A stretch of DNA of 61,978 bases. Origin: Vannielia sp. GTDB taxonomy: Bacteria; Pseudomonadota; Alphaproteobacteria; Rhodobacterales; Rhodobacteraceae. The DNA lies in NCBI RefSeq assembly GCF_029212645.1, contig NZ_JARGND010000015.1:5962-67939 (forward strand), read 5' to 3'. The notes under the pieces were generated by a model. It was not told where the DNA came from. It did not search any database and saw nothing but the letters and a program-made list of their open reading frames with translations. The translations under genes and the position numbers were made by a program. Shown one piece after another: positions 46,513 through 54,973 of the stretch (position 1 is its first letter; every line of letters begins with the position of its first letter).

Positions 46513-46893
46513 TCACCCGGTGCTGCCGGAGTCTTCCAGCGCGATGCCATGCTCTTTCAACAGCATGCCGAGCAACCCCCAAAAGAAATCCTCGCCCGGA
46601 TAGCCCTCAATCCGGCCCAATTCCTCACCGTCCCGCACCAAAACAAAGGTTGGTGTGTAAAAAAGCGGCGCGTCAAAGGCAATGTCTTCGGGCGGGTGGC
46701 GCACATCGACCCGGCGCAGCGGCGCGGCGCGGCCTTCGGCGGTGATCGGATATTCCGGCCCCACTTCCTGCAACCAGCGGGCACACCACGCGCAGCCCTC
46801 TTCCTCGGCCATGATCAAAACAGTCTCCGCCCGCGCCACCAAGGGCGTCAGCAGGATCGCGGCGCAAAGCGCAATTTTGGCGATAAAACGCAT
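46513..46893 (-). CDS. soxS: SoxS periplasmic thioredoxin
   Basis: A 126-residue thioredoxin-fold protein with a signal peptide (FIAKIALCAAILLTPLVARA) and the redox motif C34-A-W-C37. In Paracoccus SoxS keeps the SoxY carrier cysteine active by thiol-disulfide exchange. cis-Pro is in FYTPTFVLV. The ATG at 46893 begins the signal peptide directly. It is the first gene of the leftward soxSRT operon and is divergent from soxV, with which it presumably exchanges electrons. Confidence 0.9.
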   Translation of the reverse strand: MRFIAKIALCAAILLTPLVARAETVLIMAEEEGCAWCARWLQEVGPEYPITAEGRAAPLRRVDVRHPPEDIAFDAPLFYTPTFVLVRDGEELGRIEGYPGEDFFWGLLGMLLKEHGIALEDSGSTG

Positions 46894-46905
46894 GACTAAA
46901 CCGGA

Positions 46906-46954
46906 TTGATATGTTTCATTCACCAAATATAATATGTTAATGCGATTATCTCAA
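46906..46954. promoter_or_regulatory. Divergent soxS/soxV promoters with SoxR operator
   Basis: Rightward, TTGATA (46906-46911) and TATAAT (46928-46933) form a near-consensus promoter with a 16-bp spacer, 47 bp before soxV. Leftward, TTGAGA (46949-46954) and TATATT (46926-46931) with a 17-bp spacer face soxS. The 25-bp element at 46920-46944, which recurs upstream of soxX, overlies the -10 regions of both, the expected site for a repressor. The assignment to SoxR is inferred. Confidence 0.7.
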
Positions 46955-46979
46955 GGTTTTGAAGGGCAGGGAGGGCTCA

Positions 46980-47720
46980 ATGTTATTGGACATTAGCGTT
47001 TGGGGCGCGTTCGTAGGCGGCATCATCGTGTTTTTCTCGCCCTGCATCCTGCCCATCGTGCCTTTTTACCTGTCTTACATGGCCGGCGTCGGCATGAACG
47101 AAATCACCGCCGATGGCTCGCTGGCCCGTGGCGCGCGCTTGCGGCTCATTGCGGCGGCGGTGATGTTTTCGCTCGGGATGATGACGGTGTTCACCATCCT
47201 CGGGGCGGGGGCCTTTGCCGTCTCCACGATCTTCAAGCAGAATATGGATTGGTTTCGTTATTTCGCAGCGGCCATCGTGTTCATCATGGGGCTGCACTTT
47301 CTGGGCGTGTATCGGATCGGCTTTCTGGATCGCACCCTGCAAATGGATGCGGGCGACACCTCCAACATGACCATCTGGTCAAGCTATCTCGTTGGCTTTG
47401 CCTTCATGGCCGGGTGGACCCCTTGCGTGGGCGGCGTTCTGACCGGGGTGTTCATGATGGCCTCAACGGATGAAACCGCCTGGCAGGGGCTGATGATGGT
47501 GGTGATCTTCGGCGCGGGCGTTGTGCTGCCCTTCATCCTTGCGGCGCTCTTTACCGCGCCCTTCATGCAATTCGCCGGGGCCTTCAAGAAGCACCTTGGC
47601 AAGATGGAAAAGGTGATGGGTGCGCTGCTCGTGGTCTTTGCCATTCTCATCATCACCGGTTCGGTCAATAATATCGCCAACTGGATGCTCGAAATGTTCC
47701 CCGGCTTTACGCAAATCTGA
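46980..47720 (+). CDS. soxV: SoxV, CcdA/DsbD-like membrane thiol transporter
   Basis: A 246-residue inner-membrane protein with six hydrophobic segments that carries reducing equivalents from cytoplasmic thioredoxin to periplasmic SoxW and SoxS. The two redox cysteines are C22 in FFSPCILPIVP and C149 in GWTPCVGGVL, the typical CcdA pair. The ATG at 46980 is preferred because GGGAGGG lies six bases upstream; the longer frame starting at 46959 contains that site. It is the first gene of the rightward sox operon and 19 bp before soxW. Confidence 0.93.
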   Translation: MLLDISVWGAFVGGIIVFFSPCILPIVPFYLSYMAGVGMNEITADGSLARGARLRLIAAAVMFSLGMMTVFTILGAGAFAVSTIFKQNMDWFRYFAAAIVFIMGLHFLGVYRIGFLDRTLQMDAGDTSNMTIWSSYLVGFAFMAGWTPCVGGVLTGVFMMASTDETAWQGLMMVVIFGAGVVLPFILAALFTAPFMQFAGAFKKHLGKMEKVMGALLVVFAILIITGSVNNIANWMLEMFPGFTQI

Positions 47721-47739
47721 AGAGGTTAGAACAAATCCG

Positions 47740-48300
47740 ATGAAAAAATTTCTATTCGCCCTCGCCAGCCTGATGCTGGCCACCCAGCTCCATGCCTCCG
47801 AGATCGGTGACGATGGCCTGCACAAGGAACCGTGGTTCCGTGATACCTTCAAGGATCTCTCCGAAGATCTCTCCGAGGCCAACGCTGAGGGCAAGCGCCT
47901 GATGGTGATGATCGAGCAGCGCGGCTGCATCTATTGCAAGAAGATGCATGAAGAGGTCTTCTCGCTGCCCGAGGTCAAATCGCTGATCGAGGAGAACTTT
48001 TATGTCATCCAGATCAACATGTTTGGCGATGTCGAGGTGACCGACTTTGACGGAACCGCGCTCCCCGAGAAGGACATGGTTTCAAAATGGGGCGCGCTGT
48101 TCACCCCAACGATTCTCATTTTCCCCGAAGAGGTGGGCGAGGGTATGAGTGCGCCGCAAGCTGCGGTTGCAAACATGCCGGGTGCGTTTGGCAAGTGGAC
48201 GACCATCAACCTTTTCAACTGGGTGCTTGAAAAAGGGTACGAAGGGGATGAAACTTTTCAGAAATACCATGCGCGTAAGTTCATGGAGCAAAACGGCTAG
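47740..48300 (+). CDS. soxW: SoxW periplasmic thioredoxin
   Basis: A 186-residue exported thioredoxin-like protein: signal peptide ending at LHAS-EIG, and redox motif C63-I-Y-C66 in QRGCIYCKKMHEEVF, like the SoxW/DsbD-gamma type of thioredoxin that receives electrons from SoxV. The cis-Pro is in GALFTPTILIFP. The start at 47740 gives the signal peptide. It lies close behind soxV. A 135-bp gap containing a second candidate SoxR operator follows before soxX. Confidence 0.92.
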   Translation: MKKFLFALASLMLATQLHASEIGDDGLHKEPWFRDTFKDLSEDLSEANAEGKRLMVMIEQRGCIYCKKMHEEVFSLPEVKSLIEENFYVIQINMFGDVEVTDFDGTALPEKDMVSKWGALFTPTILIFPEEVGEGMSAPQAAVANMPGAFGKWTTINLFNWVLEKGYEGDETFQKYHARKFMEQNG

Positions 48301-48334
48301 GTGAGTCGCTGCGTGGCGATGGTAGCGTATGAAA

Positions 48335-48359
48335 TCACTTAAATGAATATGTTGTTGCG
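48335..48359 (+). promoter_or_regulatory. Candidate SoxR operator upstream of soxX
   Basis: This 25-bp sequence agrees with 46920-46944 at 18 of 25 aligned positions, including the block AATATGTT and both ends (TCAC and TGCG), and contains the near-palindrome TCACTTAAATGA. Its position 76 bp before the soxX start, and the known SoxR regulation of the soxW-soxX region in Paracoccus, support a role as operator. Confidence 0.65.
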
Positions 48360-48435
48360 TCGCGGACGGTCCGTGCGCTACGGTGTTCAAACGATCTGCG
48401 CCACAGGCAGGAAAGTGGCGTATAAGGGAGGGATC

Positions 48436-48906
48436 ATGAAGAAAACGCTAGGATTGGCGTCTGTTGTGGTGGCTTGTGCGTCCTTGGCTTCGGCCGAGGC
48501 GGTCGCGCCCACAGATGTAACTTACGAAGAGGGCGCTGTAACCACATCGCTGAGCGGAACGCCCGGCAACCCGGAAAACGGCGCCAAGCTGATGGATAAG
48601 GGTGTGGGCAACTGCATCGCCTGTCACGAGGTGAGCGCGCTGTCGCATCTGGCGTTCCAGGGAAATGTCGGCCCCTCGCTTGATGGCGCCGCCGACCGCT
48701 GGAGCGAAGCCGAGCTGCGCGGCCTTGTCGCCAACGCCAAGATGACCTTCGAAGGCACGATGATGCCGTCGTTCTACAGGACCGAGGGTTTCATCCGCCC
48801 GGGCAATGGCTATACCGGCAAGCCCGTTGAGGGAGATGTTCAGCCGCTGCTCAGCGCGCAGGATGTCGAGGATGTGGTGTCCTTCCTGATGACGCTCAAA
48901 GATTAA
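48436..48906 (+). CDS. soxX: SoxX monoheme cytochrome c
   Basis: Small subunit of SoxXA, which links thiosulfate oxidatively to SoxY. The 156-residue product has a signal peptide (MKKTLGLASVVVACASLASA), the heme motif C60-I-A-C63-H64, and a later GTMMPSFYR segment that can give the axial methionine. GGGAGGG precedes the ATG at 48436; an upstream in-frame ATG would lie in the promoter region. A hairpin (GGCCCC/GGGGCC, 48925-48943) just before the soxY ribosome-binding site may adjust soxY expression. Confidence 0.95.
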   Translation: MKKTLGLASVVVACASLASAEAVAPTDVTYEEGAVTTSLSGTPGNPENGAKLMDKGVGNCIACHEVSALSHLAFQGNVGPSLDGAADRWSEAELRGLVANAKMTFEGTMMPSFYRTEGFIRPGNGYTGKPVEGDVQPLLSAQDVEDVVSFLMTLKD

Positions 48907-48959
48907 CTGACATTCCAAGACACTGGCCCCAACGTGCGGGGCCCAAGGAGGCATAACCG

Positions 48960-49379
48960 ATGAAACTCAGCAGACGAGAAACCCTTCTCCTCGGTGCCGG
49001 TGCGGCGGTTGCGGCAGTTCTGCCGCTGCCCACCTACGCCGATGCCGTGGCCGACGCCGTGGCCGCCTTCACCGGCGGCGCCGATGTGGCCGATGGCGGC
49101 GTAACCGTGGACGCGCCCGAAATCGCCGAGAACGGCAACACCGTTCCGATCAGCGTCAGCTCTGATGGCGCCGAGTCGATCATGGTTCTGGCAACTGGCA
49201 ATCCCACGCCTGCTGTCGCGACCTTCACCTTTGGTGAGCTGGCCGCATCGCAGTCTGGCTCCATTCGCATCCGCCTGGCCCAAACCCAGGACGTGATGGC
49301 GATTGCCAAAATGCCCGACGGCACCTTCCAGAAGGCGTCTGCGACCGTGAAAGTAACCATCGGCGGCTGCGGCGGCTGA
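48960..49379 (+). CDS. soxY: SoxY sulfur carrier subunit
   Basis: Carries the pathway intermediates covalently on its C-terminal cysteine. The 139-residue precursor has a Tat-type signal (SRRETLLLGAGAAVAAV) and ends in VTIGGCGG, where C137 is the swinging-arm residue. SoxY forms a heterodimer with SoxZ, encoded 24 bp downstream, and the complex is probably co-exported by Tat. The length and the C-terminal GGCGG signature leave little doubt. Confidence 0.96.
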   Translation: MKLSRRETLLLGAGAAVAAVLPLPTYADAVADAVAAFTGGADVADGGVTVDAPEIAENGNTVPISVSSDGAESIMVLATGNPTPAVATFTFGELAASQSGSIRIRLAQTQDVMAIAKMPDGTFQKASATVKVTIGGCGG

Positions 49380-49403
49380 GGCAGAGACAAGGAGACGAAA
49401 ACT

Positions 49404-49733
49404 ATGGCATCTGGTGTAAAACCCCGCGTCAAAGTCCCAAAGAAAGCCTCCGCTGGCGAGGCGATCACCATCAAAACGCTGATCTCCCACAAAATGGAGA
49501 GCGGTCAGCGCAAGGACAGCGACGGCAATCTGATCCCGCGTTCCATCATCAATCACTTCGCTTGCACCTTTAACGGCAAAAGCGTGATTGAGGTGGTTCT
49601 CGAGCCGGCGATCTCGACCAACCCCTACATCGAATTCGAGGCCACCGTGCCTGAAACGGGCACATTCGAGTTCACGTGGCAGGACGACGATGGCTCAACC
49701 TATACTGAGTCAAAAGACATCACCGTCGGCTGA
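49404..49733 (+). CDS. soxZ: SoxZ sulfur carrier partner
   Basis: A 109-residue Ig-like beta protein without its own signal peptide, as in other species where SoxZ is exported in complex with SoxY. The sequence KASAGEAITIKTLISHKMESGQ and the NPYIEFEATVPETG segment are typical. AAGGAG precedes the ATG. It lacks the carrier cysteine that SoxY has, as expected for the supporting subunit. Confidence 0.95.
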   Translation: MASGVKPRVKVPKKASAGEAITIKTLISHKMESGQRKDSDGNLIPRSIINHFACTFNGKSVIEVVLEPAISTNPYIEFEATVPETGTFEFTWQDDDGSTYTESKDITVG

Positions 49734-49758
49734 ACGCCGCGCTTCTAGGGAGGAAAGC

Positions 49759-50619
49759 GTGATTAAATTAGCAAGCAAAAGCGCAAGCTATATCGCACTG
49801 GCAGCGGCCACCGTTCTGGCGGGGGCTGCAATGGCTGATCCGGATGAGGATCAGCTTGTCATCAATGGCGAAATCGAGATCGTGACCGAAACGAAAGCCC
49901 CGGCGCATGTCGAGAATTTCGATACGATCTACTCCGGTTGGCGGTTCCGTTCCGACGAGACCCAGGCCTTTGAAATTGACGACTTTGACAATCCGGGCAT
50001 GCTCGGCGTCGAGGCCGCATTGGATGTATGGGCCACCGCGGAAGGGTCTGAGGGCAAGTCCTGTGCCGATTGTCACGGCGAGCCCGATGAAATGGCCGGT
50101 GCGCGCGCCGTCTATCCCAAGTGGAACGAAGAGGCTGGCGAGGTCCGCACCCTTGAGATGCAGGTCAACGACTGCCGCGAAACCCGCATGGGCGCCGAAG
50201 CGTGGAAGTATAATGCCCGTGGCATGACCGATATGGTCGCGCTGCTGTCAAGCGTTTCGCGTGGGATGCCGATGAACGTCGCCATCGACGGCCCCGCCCA
50301 ATCCACCTGGGAAAAGGGCAAGGAGATCTACTACACCCGGTATGGCCAGCTTGAGCTGTCCTGCGCAAATTGCCACGAAGACAACTACGGCAACATGATC
50401 CGGGCCGACCATCTCAGCCAGGGGCAAACCAATGGTTTCCCGACCTACCGGCTGAAAAACACCAAGCTGAACTCGGTGCATGACCGCTTCAAGGGCTGCA
50501 TCCGCGATACCCGTGCGCACACCTACGCGCCCGGCTCGCCCGAGTTTGTCGCCCTTGAGCTCTATGTCGCCTCGCGCGGCAATGGTCTCTCGGTCGAAGG
50601 GCCCTCGGTCCGCAACTGA
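49759..50619 (+). CDS. soxA: SoxA diheme cytochrome c
   Basis: Catalytic subunit of SoxXA, which joins thiosulfate to the SoxY cysteine. The start is GTG at 49759 with GGGAGGAAAG before it; the longer frame overlaps soxZ. The 286-residue precursor has a signal peptide and two heme motifs, C102-A-D-C-H and C202-A-N-C-H. C247 in FKGCIRDTR is the conserved cysteine that carries a persulfide and ligates the active heme. A second lone cysteine, C139, is also present. A hairpin follows the gene. Confidence 0.95.
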   Translation: MIKLASKSASYIALAAATVLAGAAMADPDEDQLVINGEIEIVTETKAPAHVENFDTIYSGWRFRSDETQAFEIDDFDNPGMLGVEAALDVWATAEGSEGKSCADCHGEPDEMAGARAVYPKWNEEAGEVRTLEMQVNDCRETRMGAEAWKYNARGMTDMVALLSSVSRGMPMNVAIDGPAQSTWEKGKEIYYTRYGQLELSCANCHEDNYGNMIRADHLSQGQTNGFPTYRLKNTKLNSVHDRFKGCIRDTRAHTYAPGSPEFVALELYVASRGNGLSVEGPSVRN

Positions 50620-50626
50620 ACCAAAG

Positions 50627-50659
50627 CGACCTGTGTTCCACCGTGGGCACAGGTCGTTT
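50627..50659 (+). terminator. Hairpin between soxA and soxB
   Basis: A perfect 9-bp stem, CGACCTGTG/CACAGGTCG with a 12-base loop, ends in TTT and begins eight bases after the soxA stop codon. It is either a weak terminator or an mRNA-stabilising stem within the operon. Confidence 0.6.
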
Positions 50660-50727
50660 CCATATCAAACAAATGCACTTATGCGTATATGTATCTGCGC
50701 CAGTGCCTGTCAAAAGGGTGACTCCAG

Positions 50728-52425
50728 ATGATTTCGCGCCGCGATTTTCTTCAGGTCGGCATGGCCGCTTCGGCGGTTCTTGGGGCTTCGGGCTTCGGCA
50801 ATTGGGCGCGGCTTTCGGCCCAGCAGTCCCTCACGCAAGACCAGCTTCTGGAGTTTGATACCTTTGGCAACGTGTCGCTGATCCACGTCACCGACATCCA
50901 CGCACAGCTCAAGCCGATCTATTTCCGCGAACCCTCGGTCAACCTTGGCGTTGGCCCCAACAAGGGCGAGGTGCCGCATGTCACCGGCGCCGATTTTCGC
51001 AAGCTTTACGGCATCGCCGATGGCTCGCCCTCGCATTATGCGCTCAGCTCGGGTGATTTTTCGTCCCTCGCGCAGGCCTATGGCAAGGTCGGCGGGATGG
51101 ACCGTGTCGCCACCGTGATCAACGCGATCCGCGCCGCCCGCCCCGATGCGCTGCTGCTCGATGGCGGCGACACCTGGCACGGCTCCTACACCTGTCTCAA
51201 GACCGAAGGTCAGGACATGGTGAACGTGATGAACGCGCTCAAGCCCGATGCGATGACCTTCCACTGGGAGTTCACCCTTGGCTCCGAGCGGGTGAGCGAA
51301 CTGGTCGAAAGCCTGCCTTTCGCCGCGCTTGGCCAAAACATCTTTGACGCCGAGTGGGATGAACCCGCCGAGCTGTTCCCGCCCTATAAATTCTTCGAGC
51401 GTGGCGGCGTGAAGATCGCCGTCATCGGCCAGGCCTTCCCCTATATGCCCATCGCCAATCCGGGCTGGATGTTCCCCGAATATGCCTTTGGCATCCGCGA
51501 TGAGCATATGCAGGAAATGGTTGATGAGGTCCGCGCGCAGGGGGCCGAGCTGGTGGTTTGCCTGTCCCACAACGGTTTTGATGTTGATAAGCGCATGGCC
51601 TCCGTGGTTTCGGGAATCGACGTTATCCTCACCGGCCACACCCATGATGCGCTGCCAGAGCCGGTGCTTGTGGGTGACACGATCCTCATCGCCTCCGGCT
51701 CCAACGGCAAGTTCGTCAGCCGGGTTGATCTGGATGTGCGCGATGGCAAGATGATGGGCTTTCGCCACAAGCTGATCCCGATCTTCGCCGATGTCATCGA
51801 GCCTGATGCCGAAATCTCGGCCCTGATCGACGAGCAGCGCGCGCCCTTCCAATCGGAGCTTTCCGAGGTGATCGGCCAGACCGATACATTGCTCTACCGG
51901 CGCGGCAACTTTAACGGCACCTGGGATGACCTGATCTGCGATGCGCTCCTGTCCGAGCGCGAGGCCGATATCGCCATGTCGCCCGGCGTGCGTTGGGGCC
52001 CCTCGCTCATCCCCGGTGATGATATCACCCGCGAGGATATTTTTAATGTCACCTCAATGACTTACGGCAAGGCCTATCGCTCCGAGATGACCGGCGAGTT
52101 CATCAAGGTGATCCTCGAAGACGTGGCCGACAACATCTTCAACCCCGATCCCTACTACCAGCAGGGCGGCGACATGGTTCGCATCGGCGGCATGGGCTAC
52201 CAGGTTGATGTGAACAAGCCCGCGGGCGATCGCATCTCCAACATGACCCTGCTGAAGACCGGCGCGCCGATTGACGCGTCCAAAAGTTATGTGGTCGCGG
52301 GCTGGGCCTCGGTCAACGAGGGCACCGAAGGGCCGCAAATCTGGGACGTGGTCGAAAGCCATATCAAGAAGCTCGGCACGGTTACCGTGGCCGACCATGA
52401 CAACGTGAAGGTTGTGGTGGAGTAA
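50728..52425 (+). CDS. soxB: SoxB thiosulfohydrolase
   Basis: Dimanganese enzyme that hydrolyses the terminal sulfone from SoxY-bound S-thiosulfonate and releases sulfate. The 565-residue precursor has a Tat signal (SRRDFLQVGMAASAVLG). Metallophosphoesterase-type motifs are VTDIHAQL, LLDGGDTWHGS, FHWEFTLG (in place of the GNHE of nucleotidases) and TGHTHDALP; the C-terminal domain is of the 5'-nucleotidase type. It lies 108 bp after soxA, the longest gap in the main sox block apart from soxW-soxX. Confidence 0.96.
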   Translation: MISRRDFLQVGMAASAVLGASGFGNWARLSAQQSLTQDQLLEFDTFGNVSLIHVTDIHAQLKPIYFREPSVNLGVGPNKGEVPHVTGADFRKLYGIADGSPSHYALSSGDFSSLAQAYGKVGGMDRVATVINAIRAARPDALLLDGGDTWHGSYTCLKTEGQDMVNVMNALKPDAMTFHWEFTLGSERVSELVESLPFAALGQNIFDAEWDEPAELFPPYKFFERGGVKIAVIGQAFPYMPIANPGWMFPEYAFGIRDEHMQEMVDEVRAQGAELVVCLSHNGFDVDKRMASVVSGIDVILTGHTHDALPEPVLVGDTILIASGSNGKFVSRVDLDVRDGKMMGFRHKLIPIFADVIEPDAEISALIDEQRAPFQSELSEVIGQTDTLLYRRGNFNGTWDDLICDALLSEREADIAMSPGVRWGPSLIPGDDITREDIFNVTSMTYGKAYRSEMTGEFIKVILEDVADNIFNPDPYYQQGGDMVRIGGMGYQVDVNKPAGDRISNMTLLKTGAPIDASKSYVVAGWASVNEGTEGPQIWDVVESHIKKLGTVTVADHDNVKVVVE

Positions 52426-52467
52426 CGCCGCACCCCTTTGAAAACACGAGTGAAGGAGCCAAAACGC

Positions 52468-53748
52468 ATGAGCGACGAAACGACAGGTCAAAAGACCTCG
52501 CGCCGTGGCTTTCTGGCTGGTGCCGCCGCCGCCGGAGCCGGTGCCATGGCCGCAGGAGCCGCCAGGGCCGAGGGGGATCCGCTGATCACCGAGGTGCAGG
52601 ATTGGGCGATGAGCCTGGGCGAGGGCGTTGACGCCACGCCTTACGGCATGCCTATCGAGTTTGAGGGAGATGTGATCCGCCGCAACGTGCCGTGGCTCAC
52701 CGCTGATACGATTTCCTCGATCAACTTCACGCCGATCCACGCGCTCGATGGCACGATTACCCCGCAGGGCTGCGCCTTTGAGCGCCACCACTCCGGCGCG
52801 ATCGAGCTGAAAAAGGAAGACTACCGCCTGATGATCAACGGCCTCGTCGATCAGCCGCTGGTCTTTACCTACGAAGATCTTGAGCGTTTCCCGCGCGAGA
52901 ACCATGTGTATTTCTGCGAATGTGCCGCCAACACCGGCATGGAGTGGGCCGGCGCGCAGTTGAACGGCGCGCAATTCACCCACGGCATGATCCACAACAT
53001 GGAATATTCCGGCATCCCCCTGCGCACCCTGCTGGAGGAGGCGGGTCTCGCCAAGGCGGGTGATTTTGCCAATAAGTGGGTCTACGTTGAGGGGGCGGAT
53101 GCCTCGTCAAACGGTCGCTCGATCCCGATGGAAAAGGCGCTGGATGATTGCCTCGTGGCCTTCAAGGCCAACGGCGAGGCGCTGCGCATGGAGCACGGTT
53201 ACCCGGTGCGCCTTGTGGTGCCGGGATGGGAAGGCAACATGTGGGTCAAATGGCTGCGCCGCATCGAGGTGACAGACGCCGCCGTTGAAAGCCGTGAGGA
53301 AACCTCCAAATATACCGACACCTTGGCCGACGGCACCTCGCGCAAGTGGACATGGGTGATGGACGCCAAATCCGTCGTCTCCTCGCCCAGCCCGCAAATG
53401 CCCATCACCCACGGCCACGGACCTCTGGTGATCACCGGCATGGCGTGGTCCGGCCACGGCAAGATCGTCCGGGTTGATGTATCCAAGGATGGCGGCAAAA
53501 CCTGGGAAACCGCGCGGCTTGGCACCCAGGGCGACAACAAGGCGCTCACCCGTTTTTACCTTGATACCGAGTGGAACGGCGAGGAAATGCTGCTGCAATC
53601 CCGCGCGATTGACGAAACCGGCTATGTTCAGCCCACCAAAACCCAACTGCGTGAGGTGCGCGGCCTAAACTCGGTTTACCACAACAACTGCATTCAAACC
53701 TGGCATGTGAAAGCCAATGGGGAGGCTGAAAATGTCGAAGTTTCTTAA
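52468..53748 (+). CDS. soxC: SoxC sulfane dehydrogenase molybdoenzyme
   Basis: Molybdopterin subunit of SoxCD, which oxidises the sulfane sulfur left on SoxY and delivers six electrons. The 426-residue precursor starts with a Tat signal (SRRGFLAGAAAAGAGAMAAG). The sulfite-oxidase fold shows the molybdenum-ligating cysteine region in YFCECAANTGMEW and the dimerisation domain in the C-terminal third. The ATG at 52468 follows AAGGAG. It overlaps soxD by 17 bases. Confidence 0.95.
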   Translation: MSDETTGQKTSRRGFLAGAAAAGAGAMAAGAARAEGDPLITEVQDWAMSLGEGVDATPYGMPIEFEGDVIRRNVPWLTADTISSINFTPIHALDGTITPQGCAFERHHSGAIELKKEDYRLMINGLVDQPLVFTYEDLERFPRENHVYFCECAANTGMEWAGAQLNGAQFTHGMIHNMEYSGIPLRTLLEEAGLAKAGDFANKWVYVEGADASSNGRSIPMEKALDDCLVAFKANGEALRMEHGYPVRLVVPGWEGNMWVKWLRRIEVTDAAVESREETSKYTDTLADGTSRKWTWVMDAKSVVSSPSPQMPITHGHGPLVITGMAWSGHGKIVRVDVSKDGGKTWETARLGTQGDNKALTRFYLDTEWNGEEMLLQSRAIDETGYVQPTKTQLREVRGLNSVYHNNCIQTWHVKANGEAENVEVS

Positions 53749-54973
53749 TATTTTCGCCCCTGCGGCCACGGGTATGGTAGCGGTTCTGGGCAGCGCCTAT
53801 TTTCTGGCGGACCAGTTCGTCGTTGATATGCCCGCCCCCGCGCGTGACCGGATCGTGACACCCGCTAAAGCCGAAAGCCACAGCGCCGAAAGCGCTGAAG
53901 CGATAGCTCGCGCCGATGAAGACGCCGCCACAAAAGAGGCCGCCGTGCCCGCTGGTGCCAAACATGGCCTCGGTCGCCCGGCCACTGATGAGGAAATCGC
54001 CGCCTGGGATGTCAAGGTTTTCCCCGATGGGCGCGGCCTGCCCGTTGGTTCCGGTTCGGTTGAAGATGGCGAGATGATCTTCTCCGACAATTGCGCCGTC
54101 TGCCACGGTGAGTTTGCCGAAGGGTCGGGCAACTGGCCCAAGCTCGCCGGCGGCGACGATACCCTTGCAGATGACGATCCGCTCAAGACCGTCGGCTCCT
54201 ACTGGCCCTACCTTTCCACCGCTTTTGACTACGTTCACCGCTCCATGCCGTTTGGCGCGGCGCAAACCATGTCGGCGGATGATACCTATGCCATCGTCGC
54301 CTATATTCTCTACTCCAACTTCCTCGTTGAGGATGATTTCGTCCTCTCCAACGAGAACTTCCTCGATGTCGAAATGCCCAACGCCAATGGCTTCATCGTC
54401 GATGACCGGCCCGAGACGGAATACACCAAGTGGCGCACCGAACCCTGCATGGAAAACTGCAAGGAAAACGTCGAGATCACCATGCGCGCCACGGTGCTTG
54501 ATGTAACCCCCGATGAGCCTGCCGCCGGTGAGCCCGAGGCCGATGAGCCCACCGAAGAGGCCACCACCGAAGCCCCCGCCGATGAAGCTGCTGTTGAAGC
54601 GATCGCCGAAGCCGAGGAGATGGTATCAGAAGCCGAAATCGCCGCCGCTGATCCGGAGCTGATCGCCAAGGGCGAAAAGGTCTTCAAGAAGTGCCAGGCC
54701 TGCCATCAGGTTGGCCCCGATGCCTCCAATAAAACCGGCCCCCTGCTCAACGGGATCGTCGGGCGCAAGGCGGCCACGCTCGAAGGTTTCAAGTATTCCA
54801 AGGCGATGAAAGACGCAGGCGAAGAGGGCCTCGTGTGGACACCGGAAACCATGCACGAGTTTCTGACCAAGCCAAGAACCTTCATCAAGAAAACCAGAAT
54901 GTCCTTTAACGGCTTGAAAAAGCCCGAAGATATCGACGCCGTCACCGCATACCTCAGCACCTTCCCTGAATGA
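53732..54973 (+). CDS. soxD: SoxD diheme cytochrome c
   Basis: Cytochrome subunit of sulfane dehydrogenase. The 413-residue protein has an N-terminal hydrophobic segment (about 8-27) that may be a signal or anchor. Heme motifs are C121-A-V-C-H and C321-Q-A-C-H. Between the two cytochrome domains lies a Glu/Ala/Pro-rich linker (about 255-305). The C-terminal domain closely resembles the first domain of SoxE. The start with GGGAGG seven bases before is chosen; its frame overlaps the end of soxC. Presence of SoxCD means complete oxidation to sulfate with no sulfur globules. Confidence 0.94.
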   Translation: MSKFLNIFAPAATGMVAVLGSAYFLADQFVVDMPAPARDRIVTPAKAESHSAESAEAIARADEDAATKEAAVPAGAKHGLGRPATDEEIAAWDVKVFPDGRGLPVGSGSVEDGEMIFSDNCAVCHGEFAEGSGNWPKLAGGDDTLADDDPLKTVGSYWPYLSTAFDYVHRSMPFGAAQTMSADDTYAIVAYILYSNFLVEDDFVLSNENFLDVEMPNANGFIVDDRPETEYTKWRTEPCMENCKENVEITMRATVLDVTPDEPAAGEPEADEPTEEATTEAPADEAAVEAIAEAEEMVSEAEIAAADPELIAKGEKVFKKCQACHQVGPDASNKTGPLLNGIVGRKAATLEGFKYSKAMKDAGEEGLVWTPETMHEFLTKPRTFIKKTRMSFNGLKKPEDIDAVTAYLSTFPE

